The position numbers and the translations under genes were made by a program. The notes under the pieces are model-generated. The model was not told the DNA's origin, ran no database searches, and saw only the letters and a list, made by a program, of their open reading frames with translations. A DNA stretch of 64,000 nucleotides from Bacteroides fragilis NCTC 9343. GTDB lineage: Bacteria; Bacteroidota; Bacteroidia; Bacteroidales; Bacteroidaceae. Position 1 is the stretch's first letter. Every line of letters starts with the position of its first letter. Shown in pieces: positions 37,985 through 45,556 of this stretch. The stretch lies in NCBI RefSeq assembly GCF_000025985.1, contig NC_003228.3:2108001-2172000 (forward strand). Reading direction: 5' to 3'.

Positions 37985-39526
37985 ATGAGCGAAGAACAAC
38001 AAAGAATATTGAAAGCACAGCTATGGAAGATGGCGTGCGAAATGCGTGGCAATATGAATGCCAGCGATTTTATGAATTTTGGACTGGGCTTGATATTTTA
38101 TAAATATCTTTCCGAACGGATTGAGATGTTTATCAACGACCAACTTCAAAACGACAACACCGATTTTAGAACAGTTTGGGCTGATGGTAACGAGGATATA
38201 AAACAAGAGTTGCGTAATGTCGCCATTGAAGATATTGGCTACTTTTTGGAGCCTGAATATCTGTTTTCTACACTTGCGACAGATGCAAAGGATGGAAAAT
38301 TTATCCTTGAAGCTTTGGGACAATCGTTCAAACATATTGAAGATAGTACTTTGAGTGCAGACTCGGAAGATGATTTCCAAAATTTGTTTGATGATGTAGA
38401 TTTAACTTCTGTAAAGTTGGGGAAAACTGCAGACGACAAGAATAAGTTAATAAGCAATTTACTATTGGCTCTTGATGAGATAGATTTTTGTCTTAAGGAT
38501 ACAGAAATAGATATTCTCGGAGACGCGTACGAGTATATGATTGGTGAATTTGCAGCCGGAGCAGGACAGAAGGCTGGTGAATTTTATACTCCACAACAAG
38601 TGTCAAAAGTTTTAGCGCAGATTGTAACAGCCGACAAAGAACGAGTTCGCAATGTTTATGATCCTACATGCGGCTCAGGGTCACTCCTTTTAAGTGTTGC
38701 AAAGGAGGGTTTTGCCGAGTTCATCTATGGACAAGAGAAGAATCCGACTACCTATAACCTTGCCCGAATGAATATGCTACTTCATAACAAGCGTTATGAC
38801 AAATTCGACATACGAAGCGGAGATACATTAGAAGATGATCAATTTGAAAACGAAGTTTTTGATGCAATTGTTGCAAATCCACCATTCTCAGCACAATGGA
38901 GTGCGGATAGTAAATTCAATACTGATGATCGTTTTAGTCGTGCAGGAGCGTTAGCACCTAAAAGTAAAGCCGACTATGCCTTTATTCTGCATATGATTCA
39001 TCACTTGCACGATGGAGGTACGATGGCTTGCGTTGCTCCTCACGGGGTTTTGTTTCGTGGAGCTTCAGAGGGTAAAATCCGCAGGTATCTGATTGAAGCA
39101 AAGAATTATATTGATGCAATTATCGGACTTCCAGCCAACCTATTTTATGGCACGTCTATACCCACCTGTATTTTGGTGTTGAAAAAGTGTCGCAAAGAGG
39201 GAGATGATGTGCTTTTTATTGATGCTTCAAAGGGGTTTGAGAAGATTAAAACTCAAAACAAACTTTCGCCCGAACATATTGAGAAAATAGTTAACACCTA
39301 TAAGAACCGTGCTGAGATAGAGAAGTATTCTCACAAGGCGACTATCGAAGAGATTGCTGAAAATGATTTCAATCTGAATATTCCTCGCTATGTAGACACT
39401 TTTGAGGAGGAAGAAGAGATTGATATTAAGGCTGTAATGAAAGAGATAAAAATGCTCGAAGCCAAAAGAAGCGAATTGGATAGACAAATAGATGTTTATT
39501 TGAAGGAGTTAGGGTTAGTGTTTTAG
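37985..39526 (+). CDS. hsdM: Type I DNA methyltransferase M subunit
   Basis: 513 residues. N-terminal HsdM_N helical domain (~10-160), then the N6-adenine methylase core: EFYTPQQVSKVLAQI, motif I DPTCGSGSLLL, motif IV NPPFSAQW, and KSKADYAFILHMIHHLHDGG with VAPHGVLFRG. C-terminal helices (KMLEAKRSELDRQIDVYLKELG) contact HsdS. Methylates adenine in both half-sites named by HsdS. hsdS follows after 32 bp. Confidence 0.96.
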   Translation: MSEEQQRILKAQLWKMACEMRGNMNASDFMNFGLGLIFYKYLSERIEMFINDQLQNDNTDFRTVWADGNEDIKQELRNVAIEDIGYFLEPEYLFSTLATDAKDGKFILEALGQSFKHIEDSTLSADSEDDFQNLFDDVDLTSVKLGKTADDKNKLISNLLLALDEIDFCLKDTEIDILGDAYEYMIGEFAAGAGQKAGEFYTPQQVSKVLAQIVTADKERVRNVYDPTCGSGSLLLSVAKEGFAEFIYGQEKNPTTYNLARMNMLLHNKRYDKFDIRSGDTLEDDQFENEVFDAIVANPPFSAQWSADSKFNTDDRFSRAGALAPKSKADYAFILHMIHHLHDGGTMACVAPHGVLFRGASEGKIRRYLIEAKNYIDAIIGLPANLFYGTSIPTCILVLKKCRKEGDDVLFIDASKGFEKIKTQNKLSPEHIEKIVNTYKNRAEIEKYSHKATIEEIAENDFNLNIPRYVDTFEEEEEIDIKAVMKEIKMLEAKRSELDRQIDVYLKELGLVF

Positions 39527-39558
39527 TGTAAATCCTCAATGCTGTTACAGAACGAAAT

Positions 39559-40677
39559 ATGACAATCGAGATGAAGAACAACAAAAATAATAATTGCAAT
39601 TTCCCAACTTTGCGATTTCCAGAGTTCTCGGGTGAGTGGAAAAAAGATATTATTGGTAATGTTATATCTGTTAAATCGGAGAAATATAACCCTCATTCCA
39701 ATAGGACAGAATTTATATGCGTGGAATTAGAGAGTATTAGTCAAGGGACGGGCGAATTGTTGGAGACCTTTAACTCCGCAGAACAAAAAAGCATTAAAAA
39801 TAAGTTCTCTCCAGGAACTGTATTATTTGGTAAGCTAAGACCATATCTTAGAAAATTCTATTTGCCTTATTTTGAAGGAGTTTGTTCGTCTGAAATATGG
39901 GTAATGAGAAGCAATAAAATTGAACCTGCCTTTTTGTATAGTTTTATTCAAACCCCATATTTTATTAGTCTTGCGAACCAATCAAGTGGCTCTAAAATGC
40001 CAAGAGCCGACTGGGGGTTAATTGAAACCTCAAAAATAGCATACCCACCCAATAGTGCAGAAAGAGTTAAGATAGGAAAGTTCTTGAAGCTAATAGATGA
40101 GCGTATCGCAACCCAAAACAAAATAATAGCTCATTTAGAATCTCTAATTAAAGGGCTTACAAACCAACTTCTGATTCCAAATAGCAATTGGCAACCAACT
40201 ACTATCGGACAAGTACTAACGATCAATCCAGGTAAGGACTATAAGCACCTTAAAGAAGGAAATATTCCAGTTTATGGTACAGGTGGCTATATGCTTTCTG
40301 TAAATGACTATTTATATGACGGTGAAAGTGTGTGTATTGGGCGCAAGGGTACAATTAATAAGCCAATCTTTTTAACTGGAAAATTTTGGACTATAGATAC
40401 GCTTTTTTATACCTCCAATTTCAATTCATTATTACCAAGATTCGGTTATTATTTATTTAAGACCATTGATTGGCTCAAGTATAATGAAGCTTCAGGTGTC
40501 CCAAGTTTATCCAAGGTATCGATAGAAAAAATTCATATTTCATTACCATCATTAGCAATACAAAACAGCATATGCCGCTTATTAGATTCAATATATGATA
40601 AATTGGCTTTAGAGGAATCTGTATTAAATAATCACCAAACTCAAAAGGCGTTTATACTCCAACAAATGTTTATATGA
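39559..40677 (+). CDS. hsdS: Expressed type I specificity subunit S (copy 1)
   Basis: 372 residues (start 39559, or 39571). Two target-recognition domains (TRDs): TRD A (~15-170) and TRD B (~210-345), joined by the coiled coil FLKLIDERIATQNKIIAHLESLIKGL and ended by a second one. The first codons (MTIEMKNNKNNNC) are unique to this position; from the 47-bp repeat (39598) on the gene is interchangeable. Only this copy has a start codon and follows hsdM, so it is the active specificity gene in this assembly. Its end overlaps tail to tail with the silent cassette on the other strand. Confidence 0.93.
   Translation: MTIEMKNNKNNNCNFPTLRFPEFSGEWKKDIIGNVISVKSEKYNPHSNRTEFICVELESISQGTGELLETFNSAEQKSIKNKFSPGTVLFGKLRPYLRKFYLPYFEGVCSSEIWVMRSNKIEPAFLYSFIQTPYFISLANQSSGSKMPRADWGLIETSKIAYPPNSAERVKIGKFLKLIDERIATQNKIIAHLESLIKGLTNQLLIPNSNWQPTTIGQVLTINPGKDYKHLKEGNIPVYGTGGYMLSVNDYLYDGESVCIGRKGTINKPIFLTGKFWTIDTLFYTSNFNSLLPRFGYYLFKTIDWLKYNEASGVPSLSKVSIEKIHISLPSLAIQNSICRLLDSIYDKLALEESVLNNHQTQKAFILQQMFI
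39598..39644 (+). repeat. Shufflon inverted repeat A, left arm (47 bp)
   Basis: Exact 47-bp match to the reverse complement of 43043-43089. Encodes NFPTLRFPEFSGEWKK at the N-terminus of HsdS. Inversion here exchanges the whole downstream block. Confidence 0.93.
40090..40127 (+). repeat. Shufflon inverted repeat B, left arm (38 bp, one mismatch)
   Basis: Matches the reverse complement of 42536-42573. Encodes LIDERIATQNKI in the central coiled coil between the two TRDs, so inversion would swap C-terminal TRDs between the two full copies. Confidence 0.9.
40139..40158 (+). repeat. Shufflon inverted repeat C, left arm (20 bp)
   Basis: aatctctaattaaagggctt, exact reverse complement of 41294-41313. 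Encodes SLIKGL, the entry point into the C-terminal TRD of copy 1. Confidence 0.85.
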
Positions 40678-40681
40678 ACAT
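40666..40681. repeat. Near-palindrome at the first tail-to-tail hsdS junction
   Basis: atgtttatatgaacat, 16 bp with one imperfect pair; it contains the last codons (MFI, stop) of both converging hsdS frames. Confidence 0.6.
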
Positions 40682-41239
40682 CTGCTGAAGTAAATACCTT
40701 TTCTGTTTTTCGTATTGTTCTAGTAACCTTTTGTTCGTTATAAGTTGTTCTTCGTAAGCTTCAAATAAAACTACAATGGACTTTTGCATGACTATATCAG
40801 GAATATAGATATAGCACGATGACAGATTACTTGAAGTTATAGAGAACACTTTTGTTCCTTGAGCCAATCGCTTGATTTGGTCATGGAAATAATGAGAATT
40901 GAATGCAACCCTCTTGAAACCAAGAAGGGTTTTGCACTTTATATCTCTTCCATGAATAGTATGTAAGCCACATATTACACTTGCTTTGTGTGTTCTAATA
41001 AATTCTACGGCTTTACCAATCTCATCCGTATCTTCTGAGGCATCAGCAAAAGCCACATCACCAGCCTGACATAATGTGTATTGTTTGGGAACGTTGGCTG
41101 GCAGAATCCTTGGTAAAGAATCAGTATCAATTTCACTTGTTTGGAAACTATGTATTAAGCCATAGTGGAGATTTCTAATTTCACCTTCTTCATAGCTTAG
41201 CTGCCCCCATGACAATGAATTAGTCGAGTAGAATTGCAT
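40670..41239 (-). CDS. Silent HsdS half-cassette (C-terminal TRD only)
   Basis: 189 residues from an internal Met; the frame truly continues back to 41310, beginning at SLIKGL inside repeat C after a stop codon, with no start of its own. One TRD with the typical YIYIPDIVMQKSIVVLFEAYEEQLITNKRL tail and the common end QQMFI. It is a stored alternative C-terminal half for copy 1, exchanged by inversion between 40139-40158 and 41294-41313. Not expected to be translated in this orientation. Confidence 0.85.
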   Translation of the reverse strand: MQFYSTNSLSWGQLSYEEGEIRNLHYGLIHSFQTSEIDTDSLPRILPANVPKQYTLCQAGDVAFADASEDTDEIGKAVEFIRTHKASVICGLHTIHGRDIKCKTLLGFKRVAFNSHYFHDQIKRLAQGTKVFSITSSNLSSCYIYIPDIVMQKSIVVLFEAYEEQLITNKRLLEQYEKQKRYLLQQMFI

Positions 41240-41293
41240 AAATGAGCGCAGATAAGTCTTTTGCCACAGAGGATTCTCTAAAAGAGTATCAGA

Positions 41294-41313
41294 AAGCCCT
41301 TTAATTAGAGATT
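41294..41313 (-). repeat. Shufflon inverted repeat C, right arm (20 bp)
   Basis: Reverse complement of 40139-40158, at the head of the minus-strand half-cassette. Confidence 0.85.
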
Positions 41314-41324
41314 AAATTTCTGCT

Positions 41325-41954
41325 TTGAATGCACTTGCGGAAAGTCTGTATTATCCAAAAAAGAGTCAAGAATTGTTAAAACTCAAGGGGCTTAATAGTA
41401 AATGGGAACAATGCTTTTTGAAAGATGTAGTTGAGAACTTCTGTCGTAGAAATAAATCGCATATACAATACCCTATGTATTCCGTGACAAATGACTTGGG
41501 CTTTGTGCCACAGTCGGAAAAGTTTGAAGAAAGAACTATGATGGGTGAAGATATATCTTCTTATAAAGTTATTAACAAGGGTGATTTTGCCTATAATCCC
41601 GCAAGGATAAATGTTGGTTCAATAGCTAAATATGAGGGAGATAATCCTTGTATGATTAGTTCTCTATACGTTTGCTTTAGACCTAAATACAATATATCTT
41701 CCGAATGGCTCCAACACTTACTCAAGTCGCAAAGGATGATATACAACTATAATTTATTTGGTGAAGGTGGGGTAAGGATATATCTATTCTTTCCAAACTT
41801 TGGACGAATTAAGATAAGTATACCACCTCTCGAAGAACAAAAAAAAATTGCGGCAGTAATTTCAACTATCGAACAAAAAATATCAGTTGAGAACTTTATT
41901 CTTGATAAATTGAATACTCAAAAATCATTCTTACTAACCAAGATGTTTATATAA
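41325..41954 (+). CDS. Silent HsdS half-cassette (C-terminal TRD only), plus strand
   Basis: 209 residues; the apparent start is a TTG, and the frame is closed by a stop just upstream. It begins with NALAE, identical to the coiled-coil entry of the full silent copy on the minus strand, followed by one TRD (LNSKWEQCFLKDVVENFCRRNKSHI...) and the common end LLTKMFI. A stored alternative C-terminal half for the minus-strand copy. Lies head to head with the other half-cassette, their repeats only 13 bp apart. Confidence 0.82.
   Translation: MNALAESLYYPKKSQELLKLKGLNSKWEQCFLKDVVENFCRRNKSHIQYPMYSVTNDLGFVPQSEKFEERTMMGEDISSYKVINKGDFAYNPARINVGSIAKYEGDNPCMISSLYVCFRPKYNISSEWLQHLLKSQRMIYNYNLFGEGGVRIYLFFPNFGRIKISIPPLEEQKKIAAVISTIEQKISVENFILDKLNTQKSFLLTKMFI
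41327..41342 (+). repeat. Shufflon inverted repeat D, left arm (16 bp)
   Basis: gaatgcacttgcggaa, exact reverse complement of 42499-42514; encodes NALAE. Confidence 0.75.
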
Positions 41955-41967
41955 ACATCTTGGTTAG
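41934..41967. repeat. 34-bp perfect palindrome at the second tail-to-tail hsdS junction
   Basis: A 17 + 17 bp perfect inverted repeat with no loop, holding the last codons (LTKMFI, stop) of both converging frames. It can also form a strong transcript end in either direction. Confidence 0.85.
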
Positions 41968-43077
41968 CAAATACTGTTTCTGCTTTGTATATACGTTTAA
42001 GTTTAATGCTTCTATACTGATTTCACTGTCAAACAAAGCTAAAAGATGACTTGCAACAATCAGCCTTTTTGTAATAACCGGAATGTTAATATTTAGAATA
42101 TCATTACGACTTATTGCCGAAAATGTGCTTCCTTGCTCAATAGAGCCCCATTTAGCTTTAAAGTACAGTAAATATTGATATACATATTCGCTACATCCAG
42201 ATTCTTTGACTTTAATAGCACAAACCCCTCTACCCACACAGGCAATCATATTAGACTTGGCAACATCCCCGACAGGAGCTCGCACTGTAAGTATAATATC
42301 ACCTATATCACATTGCTTAGTTATGTCACTTGTCCACATTCTTGGAGAAGTAACACCTTCGAAAATATCTAAGTTTCCTTGAATCAATGGAAGCCCATTC
42401 TTTGTGTAATTATATGCCACTGAGGATGGGGACTGCCCCATAACAACATCACACATTTCACCAATTGAAGTATATTCGATAGATTTTGCAAAAAATAATT
42501 CCGCAAGTGCATTCTTTAATTTTTTATACTCCTCAATTATTTTGTTTTGGGTTGCGATACGCTCGTCTATTAGGGATAGAAGTGACACTATCTTTTGTTG
42601 CTCTTTTAGTGCAGGTAGAGACACAGATAGAGATTTTATACTTTCTCCATATAGGTGAATAACCGAACTTCCTTGCGCAACCCTTGCAATATCTAATTTA
42701 CGAACACCATTCAATTGATAACTCAGAAAACGCCCATCATTTTGATATAACCTTATGATGTTTAAGTCTCCGCCTAACAAAACATCGTCATAAGGTACAC
42801 ATCTGGCTGTTGAGATATCAATAGCGGTTTCACCTGAAGATGGTATTATTACATCATTCTCTTTGCTTCTAACCAAATTTTTCGCGTCAATATCTGTTTT
42901 GCTTTGGACATCATTTATTACCTCTGATTTATAGGTTGTATATAACTCTCCATATAAAATGCAAGGAGTTCCAAAAAGCGAACGTTGTTCTTTAGATATA
43001 CCCGCCCCCTTCGTGACCTCTGCAATGTCTCTTATGAAATACTTTTTCCACTCACCCGAGAACTCTGGAAATCGCAA
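41947..43077 (-). CDS. hsdS: Full-length silent HsdS copy (inverted)
   Basis: 376 residues from a TTG; the coding frame really runs to 43089, the outer end of repeat A, where an in-frame stop follows and no ATG exists. Two TRDs (N-terminal ~15-155, C-terminal ~195-350) separated by LLSLIDERIATQNKIIEEYKKLKNALAEL. Its TRDs differ from those of copy 1 while its repeats are the same. Inversion across the 47-bp repeat A would place it behind hsdM with the start codon of copy 1. Complete otherwise, no frameshift. Confidence 0.88.
   Translation of the reverse strand: MRFPEFSGEWKKYFIRDIAEVTKGAGISKEQRSLFGTPCILYGELYTTYKSEVINDVQSKTDIDAKNLVRSKENDVIIPSSGETAIDISTARCVPYDDVLLGGDLNIIRLYQNDGRFLSYQLNGVRKLDIARVAQGSSVIHLYGESIKSLSVSLPALKEQQKIVSLLSLIDERIATQNKIIEEYKKLKNALAELFFAKSIEYTSIGEMCDVVMGQSPSSVAYNYTKNGLPLIQGNLDIFEGVTSPRMWTSDITKQCDIGDIILTVRAPVGDVAKSNMIACVGRGVCAIKVKESGCSEYVYQYLLYFKAKWGSIEQGSTFSAISRNDILNINIPVITKRLIVASHLLALFDSEISIEALNLNVYTKQKQYLLTKMFI
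42499..42514 (-). repeat. Shufflon inverted repeat D, right arm (16 bp)
   Basis: Reverse complement of 41327-41342, inside the silent full copy. Confidence 0.75.
42536..42573 (-). repeat. Shufflon inverted repeat B, right arm (38 bp)
   Basis: Reverse complement of 40090-40127 with one mismatch. Confidence 0.9.
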
Positions 43078-43089
43078 AGTTGGGAAATT
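43043..43089 (-). repeat. Shufflon inverted repeat A, right arm (47 bp)
   Basis: Exact reverse complement of 39598-39644, at the N-terminal end of the silent full copy. Confidence 0.93.
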
Positions 43090-43159
43090 AACAACTTAAA
43101 ATCCTCAATCTTAATTCATTTTCATATATTATAAATCAAATATTCTAAAATCAAAAAAT

Positions 43160-44077
43160 ATGAAACAATTTCAGGAAATCATACGCCTATGGCGTGAAGA
43201 CAAAAAACAGTACGTAAAAACATCTACAATTTCAGCGTACACACTACTAATCGAAAACCACATTCTGCCAGCCTTTGGAAAGGCAGATAGAATCAATGAG
43301 GCAGATGTGCAAGAGTTTGTTTTTGAGAAACTAAATTCCGGCTTGAGCCAAAAGTCGATCAAAGACATTCTTATAGTTCTGAAGATGATATTAAAATTCG
43401 GAGTTAAGAATGGATACTTTGAATATACCCAGATTGATATAAAGTTCCCGACCCAACGAGAGAGGCAAGAAATAGAGGTTTTAAGTAGAAGTAATCATAG
43501 AAAAGTCATATCACACATTCAAGAAAATTTTACATTCCGCAATCTTGGTATTTACATCTGTCTTTGTGCTGGAATGAGAATAGGCGAGATATGTGCTCTC
43601 AAATGGGAAGATATTGATACCGAAAATGGTATTATAAGCGTTAAGAAGACTATTCAACGAGTATATATGATTGAGGGGGAAGAGCGTTATACCGAACTTA
43701 TTTTAGATTCCCCTAAGACCAAAAACTCTATTAGAGACATTCCAATGACAAGAGACCTATTAAAGTTGTTGAAACCACTGAAGCGCATTGTGAATAATAA
43801 TTATTTTGTACTCACCAATGAAGCTAAGCCTACTGAGCCACGCACCTACAGAAACTATTACAAACAATTTATGCAAGAGATCGGAGTACCAATACTGAAG
43901 TTTCATGGACTTAGGCATAGTTTCGCAACTCGTTGTATTGAAAGTAAATGCGACTACAAAACTGTTAGCGTTATATTGGGACACTCGAACATTAGTACAA
44001 CGCTAAATTTGTATGTTCACCCGAATATGGAACAAAAAAAGAGATGTATAGACCAAATGGTAAAAGCTTTGAAATAG
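43160..44077 (+). CDS. Tyrosine recombinase, predicted hsdS invertase
   Basis: 305 residues: SAM-like N-terminal domain (YTLLIENHILPAFGKADRINEADVQEFVFEKL) and catalytic domain with all usual residues: GMRIGEICALKWEDID (Arg I), FHGLRHSFATR (HxxR), LGHSNISTTLNLYVH (His and nucleophile Tyr). Lacks the long arm domain of element integrases. It follows the inverted hsdS block by 83 bp, the place where shufflon recombinases of type I loci are found, and is the likely enzyme for the A-D inversions. A terminator follows. Confidence 0.88.
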   Translation: MKQFQEIIRLWREDKKQYVKTSTISAYTLLIENHILPAFGKADRINEADVQEFVFEKLNSGLSQKSIKDILIVLKMILKFGVKNGYFEYTQIDIKFPTQRERQEIEVLSRSNHRKVISHIQENFTFRNLGIYICLCAGMRIGEICALKWEDIDTENGIISVKKTIQRVYMIEGEERYTELILDSPKTKNSIRDIPMTRDLLKLLKPLKRIVNNNYFVLTNEAKPTEPRTYRNYYKQFMQEIGVPILKFHGLRHSFATRCIESKCDYKTVSVILGHSNISTTLNLYVHPNMEQKKRCIDQMVKALK

Positions 44078-44086
44078 AAAGAGTCA

Positions 44087-44120
44087 GGCTGTTCAATAAA
44101 AGAACAGCCTTTGGCTTTTG
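44087..44120 (+). terminator. Terminator after the hsdS invertase
   Basis: Perfect 8-bp stem ggctgttc / gaacagcc, 7-nt loop, then a T-rich stretch, 10 bp after the stop codon. Confidence 0.8.
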
Positions 44121-44627
44121 CATAGTCCCTAAATTGTTTTAACTTTGTAGCGAAGTTGTTTTAAGGTACGCAAAGCACAGATTATCAATGCAGCTTTACT
44201 TTTGCCAAATCGTTACCAACAACTTATTACTTCTCAATTACAATCTATCATTCAGATAGATACAAGTAATTTTCTTATCCTCTGCAAAGATAAAAATAAA
44301 CTATGAATGCGGTTTCTACTATTCATGAAAATCTGCAAATCTCTATGTTTTCATATATCAAAGTAGTACTGCAACTATAGATATTAAGATTAAATAGCAA
44401 TACACCTTATTTTTGATGATAAGTGTGTCTGGTCTGGATGGATAGTCTTTACTTAATATTGCTTTCTATTTGCTCAAAAATCTTTCTTTTTTGTGACGCA
44501 TACCCTATTTTTTTCTTTTGTGATAGAAGTTGTTTATTGTATATATATGCAAAAGGAAAATGTTTTTGAGAGTCTGAATAATATGTTATTCACTTTTCTG
44601 CCCATAGGAAGTGAATAACGTAGTTGC

Positions 44628-44688
44628 AAAGAGTTCGTTCTTTGCCGGCAGAAAGTTAATTCTTTGTTTATACGAAGTTAACTTCTTG
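44628..44688. repeat. Three tandem imperfect dyads
   Basis: aaagagttcgttctttg, agaaagttaattctttg and tacgaagttaacttcttg occur at roughly 22-bp steps, each partly palindromic and separated by GGCAG/GGCGG-containing spacers. They look like a multi-site protein-binding region. No gene is near enough to name the target. Confidence 0.4.
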
Positions 44689-45342
44689 TCGGCGGCAAGT
44701 CGGCAGATGATCGACAGTAGTCTTTTTTCTCCTTGAAAAGCGGCTGAAAGTACCGGATTTTCTCTGGTTACTTCTCAATTTTGATTGGCGCAAATCTGTG
44801 AAAATGTTTCTCTTTTGTGTCGATCTCTTTAATGTTGTCTCTGTGTTATGTGCTTTTTGCTGTCTTTATTGTAATATGTACTTTGTTTTTGTTTCTTTCT
44901 GTATTTTTCTAATGCTGATTTACGGGCTTTTTCCAGCTTCCCAGTCAGTCGGGCAGGAAAAACAAATTCTATCGCAGGTAAGATATACAATTTGACAATT
45001 GTCAGATTCTTGCTCCGACCGTTTATCGAAAGTATAAGTCAATCTCTTTTGATTAAAGATGCAGCAGGGATGTATTCTTATATTCCTAAGCAAGCACAAG
45101 TACGCATTCGTTTCATGTCTTTCTATAATGTATATACTTTTCTTATCTGTCACATGGGGCGTGAGATGTCGTTTTTCATGTTGTCCGGACTGTTCAGAGA
45201 CCCGGTTATGCGATATTCCGTGGTTTCCATGCCCTACTGGGGAAGCCGGATAAGGTGTTTTTTACCTTTGGCGGGAGAAAAAGAAAGAGAGGTGATACTT
45301 CAGAAATCGTCCATTCCATCGGTGAAAAAACGGTATTGCACA

Positions 45343-45376
45343 TTTGCAGCACCCCGAAAAGGGGAGGTGCTGCAAA
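45343..45376. repeat. Long hairpin upstream of the fimbrial recombinase
   Basis: tttgcagcacccc ... ggggaggtgctgcaaa: a 13-bp stem with small internal bulge around a gaaaa loop. No T run follows, so it is not a clear terminator. Confidence 0.5.
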
Positions 45377-45522
45377 AATGCAACGCTGATTTTTAGGTTA
45401 TCTTCAGGGCGGAGGTTACATTTGTCCTACCCTTTATGGAGGGAGATGCAAACAAAATGTATAAGATTATTTAAGATAGTGAAATTGGGAAGCTGCCAAC
45501 ATATTGATAGCAGGTGTTGTTT

Positions 45523-45530
45523 TACTTTTG
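45523..45530 (+). promoter_or_regulatory. Promoter -7 box for the fimbrial recombinase
   Basis: TACTTTTG (TAnnTTTG), 26 nt before the ATG at 45557. A TTG lies 16 nt upstream, shorter than the usual spacing. Confidence 0.45.
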
Positions 45531-45556
45531 TAAACCAGTTAAAAGTAAAGAAGAAG

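Larger units (their letters stand above)
44121..45556. other. Long noncoding region between island and fimbrial locus
   Basis: About 1.4 kb without a convincing gene; the open frames 44798-44995 and 44992-45396 are Phe/Cys-rich or frame-shadow-like and match nothing. It holds an 11-bp-stem hairpin (44585-44595 / 44609-44619), three similar 15-17 bp dyads (44628-44644, 44650-44666, 44671-44688) and a strong hairpin at 45343-45376. A 27-codon minus-strand tail at ~44130-44215 (RFGKSKAALIICALRTLKQL) may be the end of a lost gene. The island's right end is probably near 44.1-44.3 kb. Confidence 0.45.

Noticed and set aside
44130..44215. Tail of a transposase on the minus strand
   Set aside because: Only 27 codons after a stop; too short to assign to any IS family.
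44798..45396. Two plus-strand open frames in the noncoding region
   Set aside because: Composition is low-complexity (Phe/Cys) or unlike protein, no family, and no promoter-start arrangement.
45344..45556. Longer start for the fimbrial recombinase
   Set aside because: The extra 71 codons include a hairpin and a promoter box, and the family starts at the later Met.
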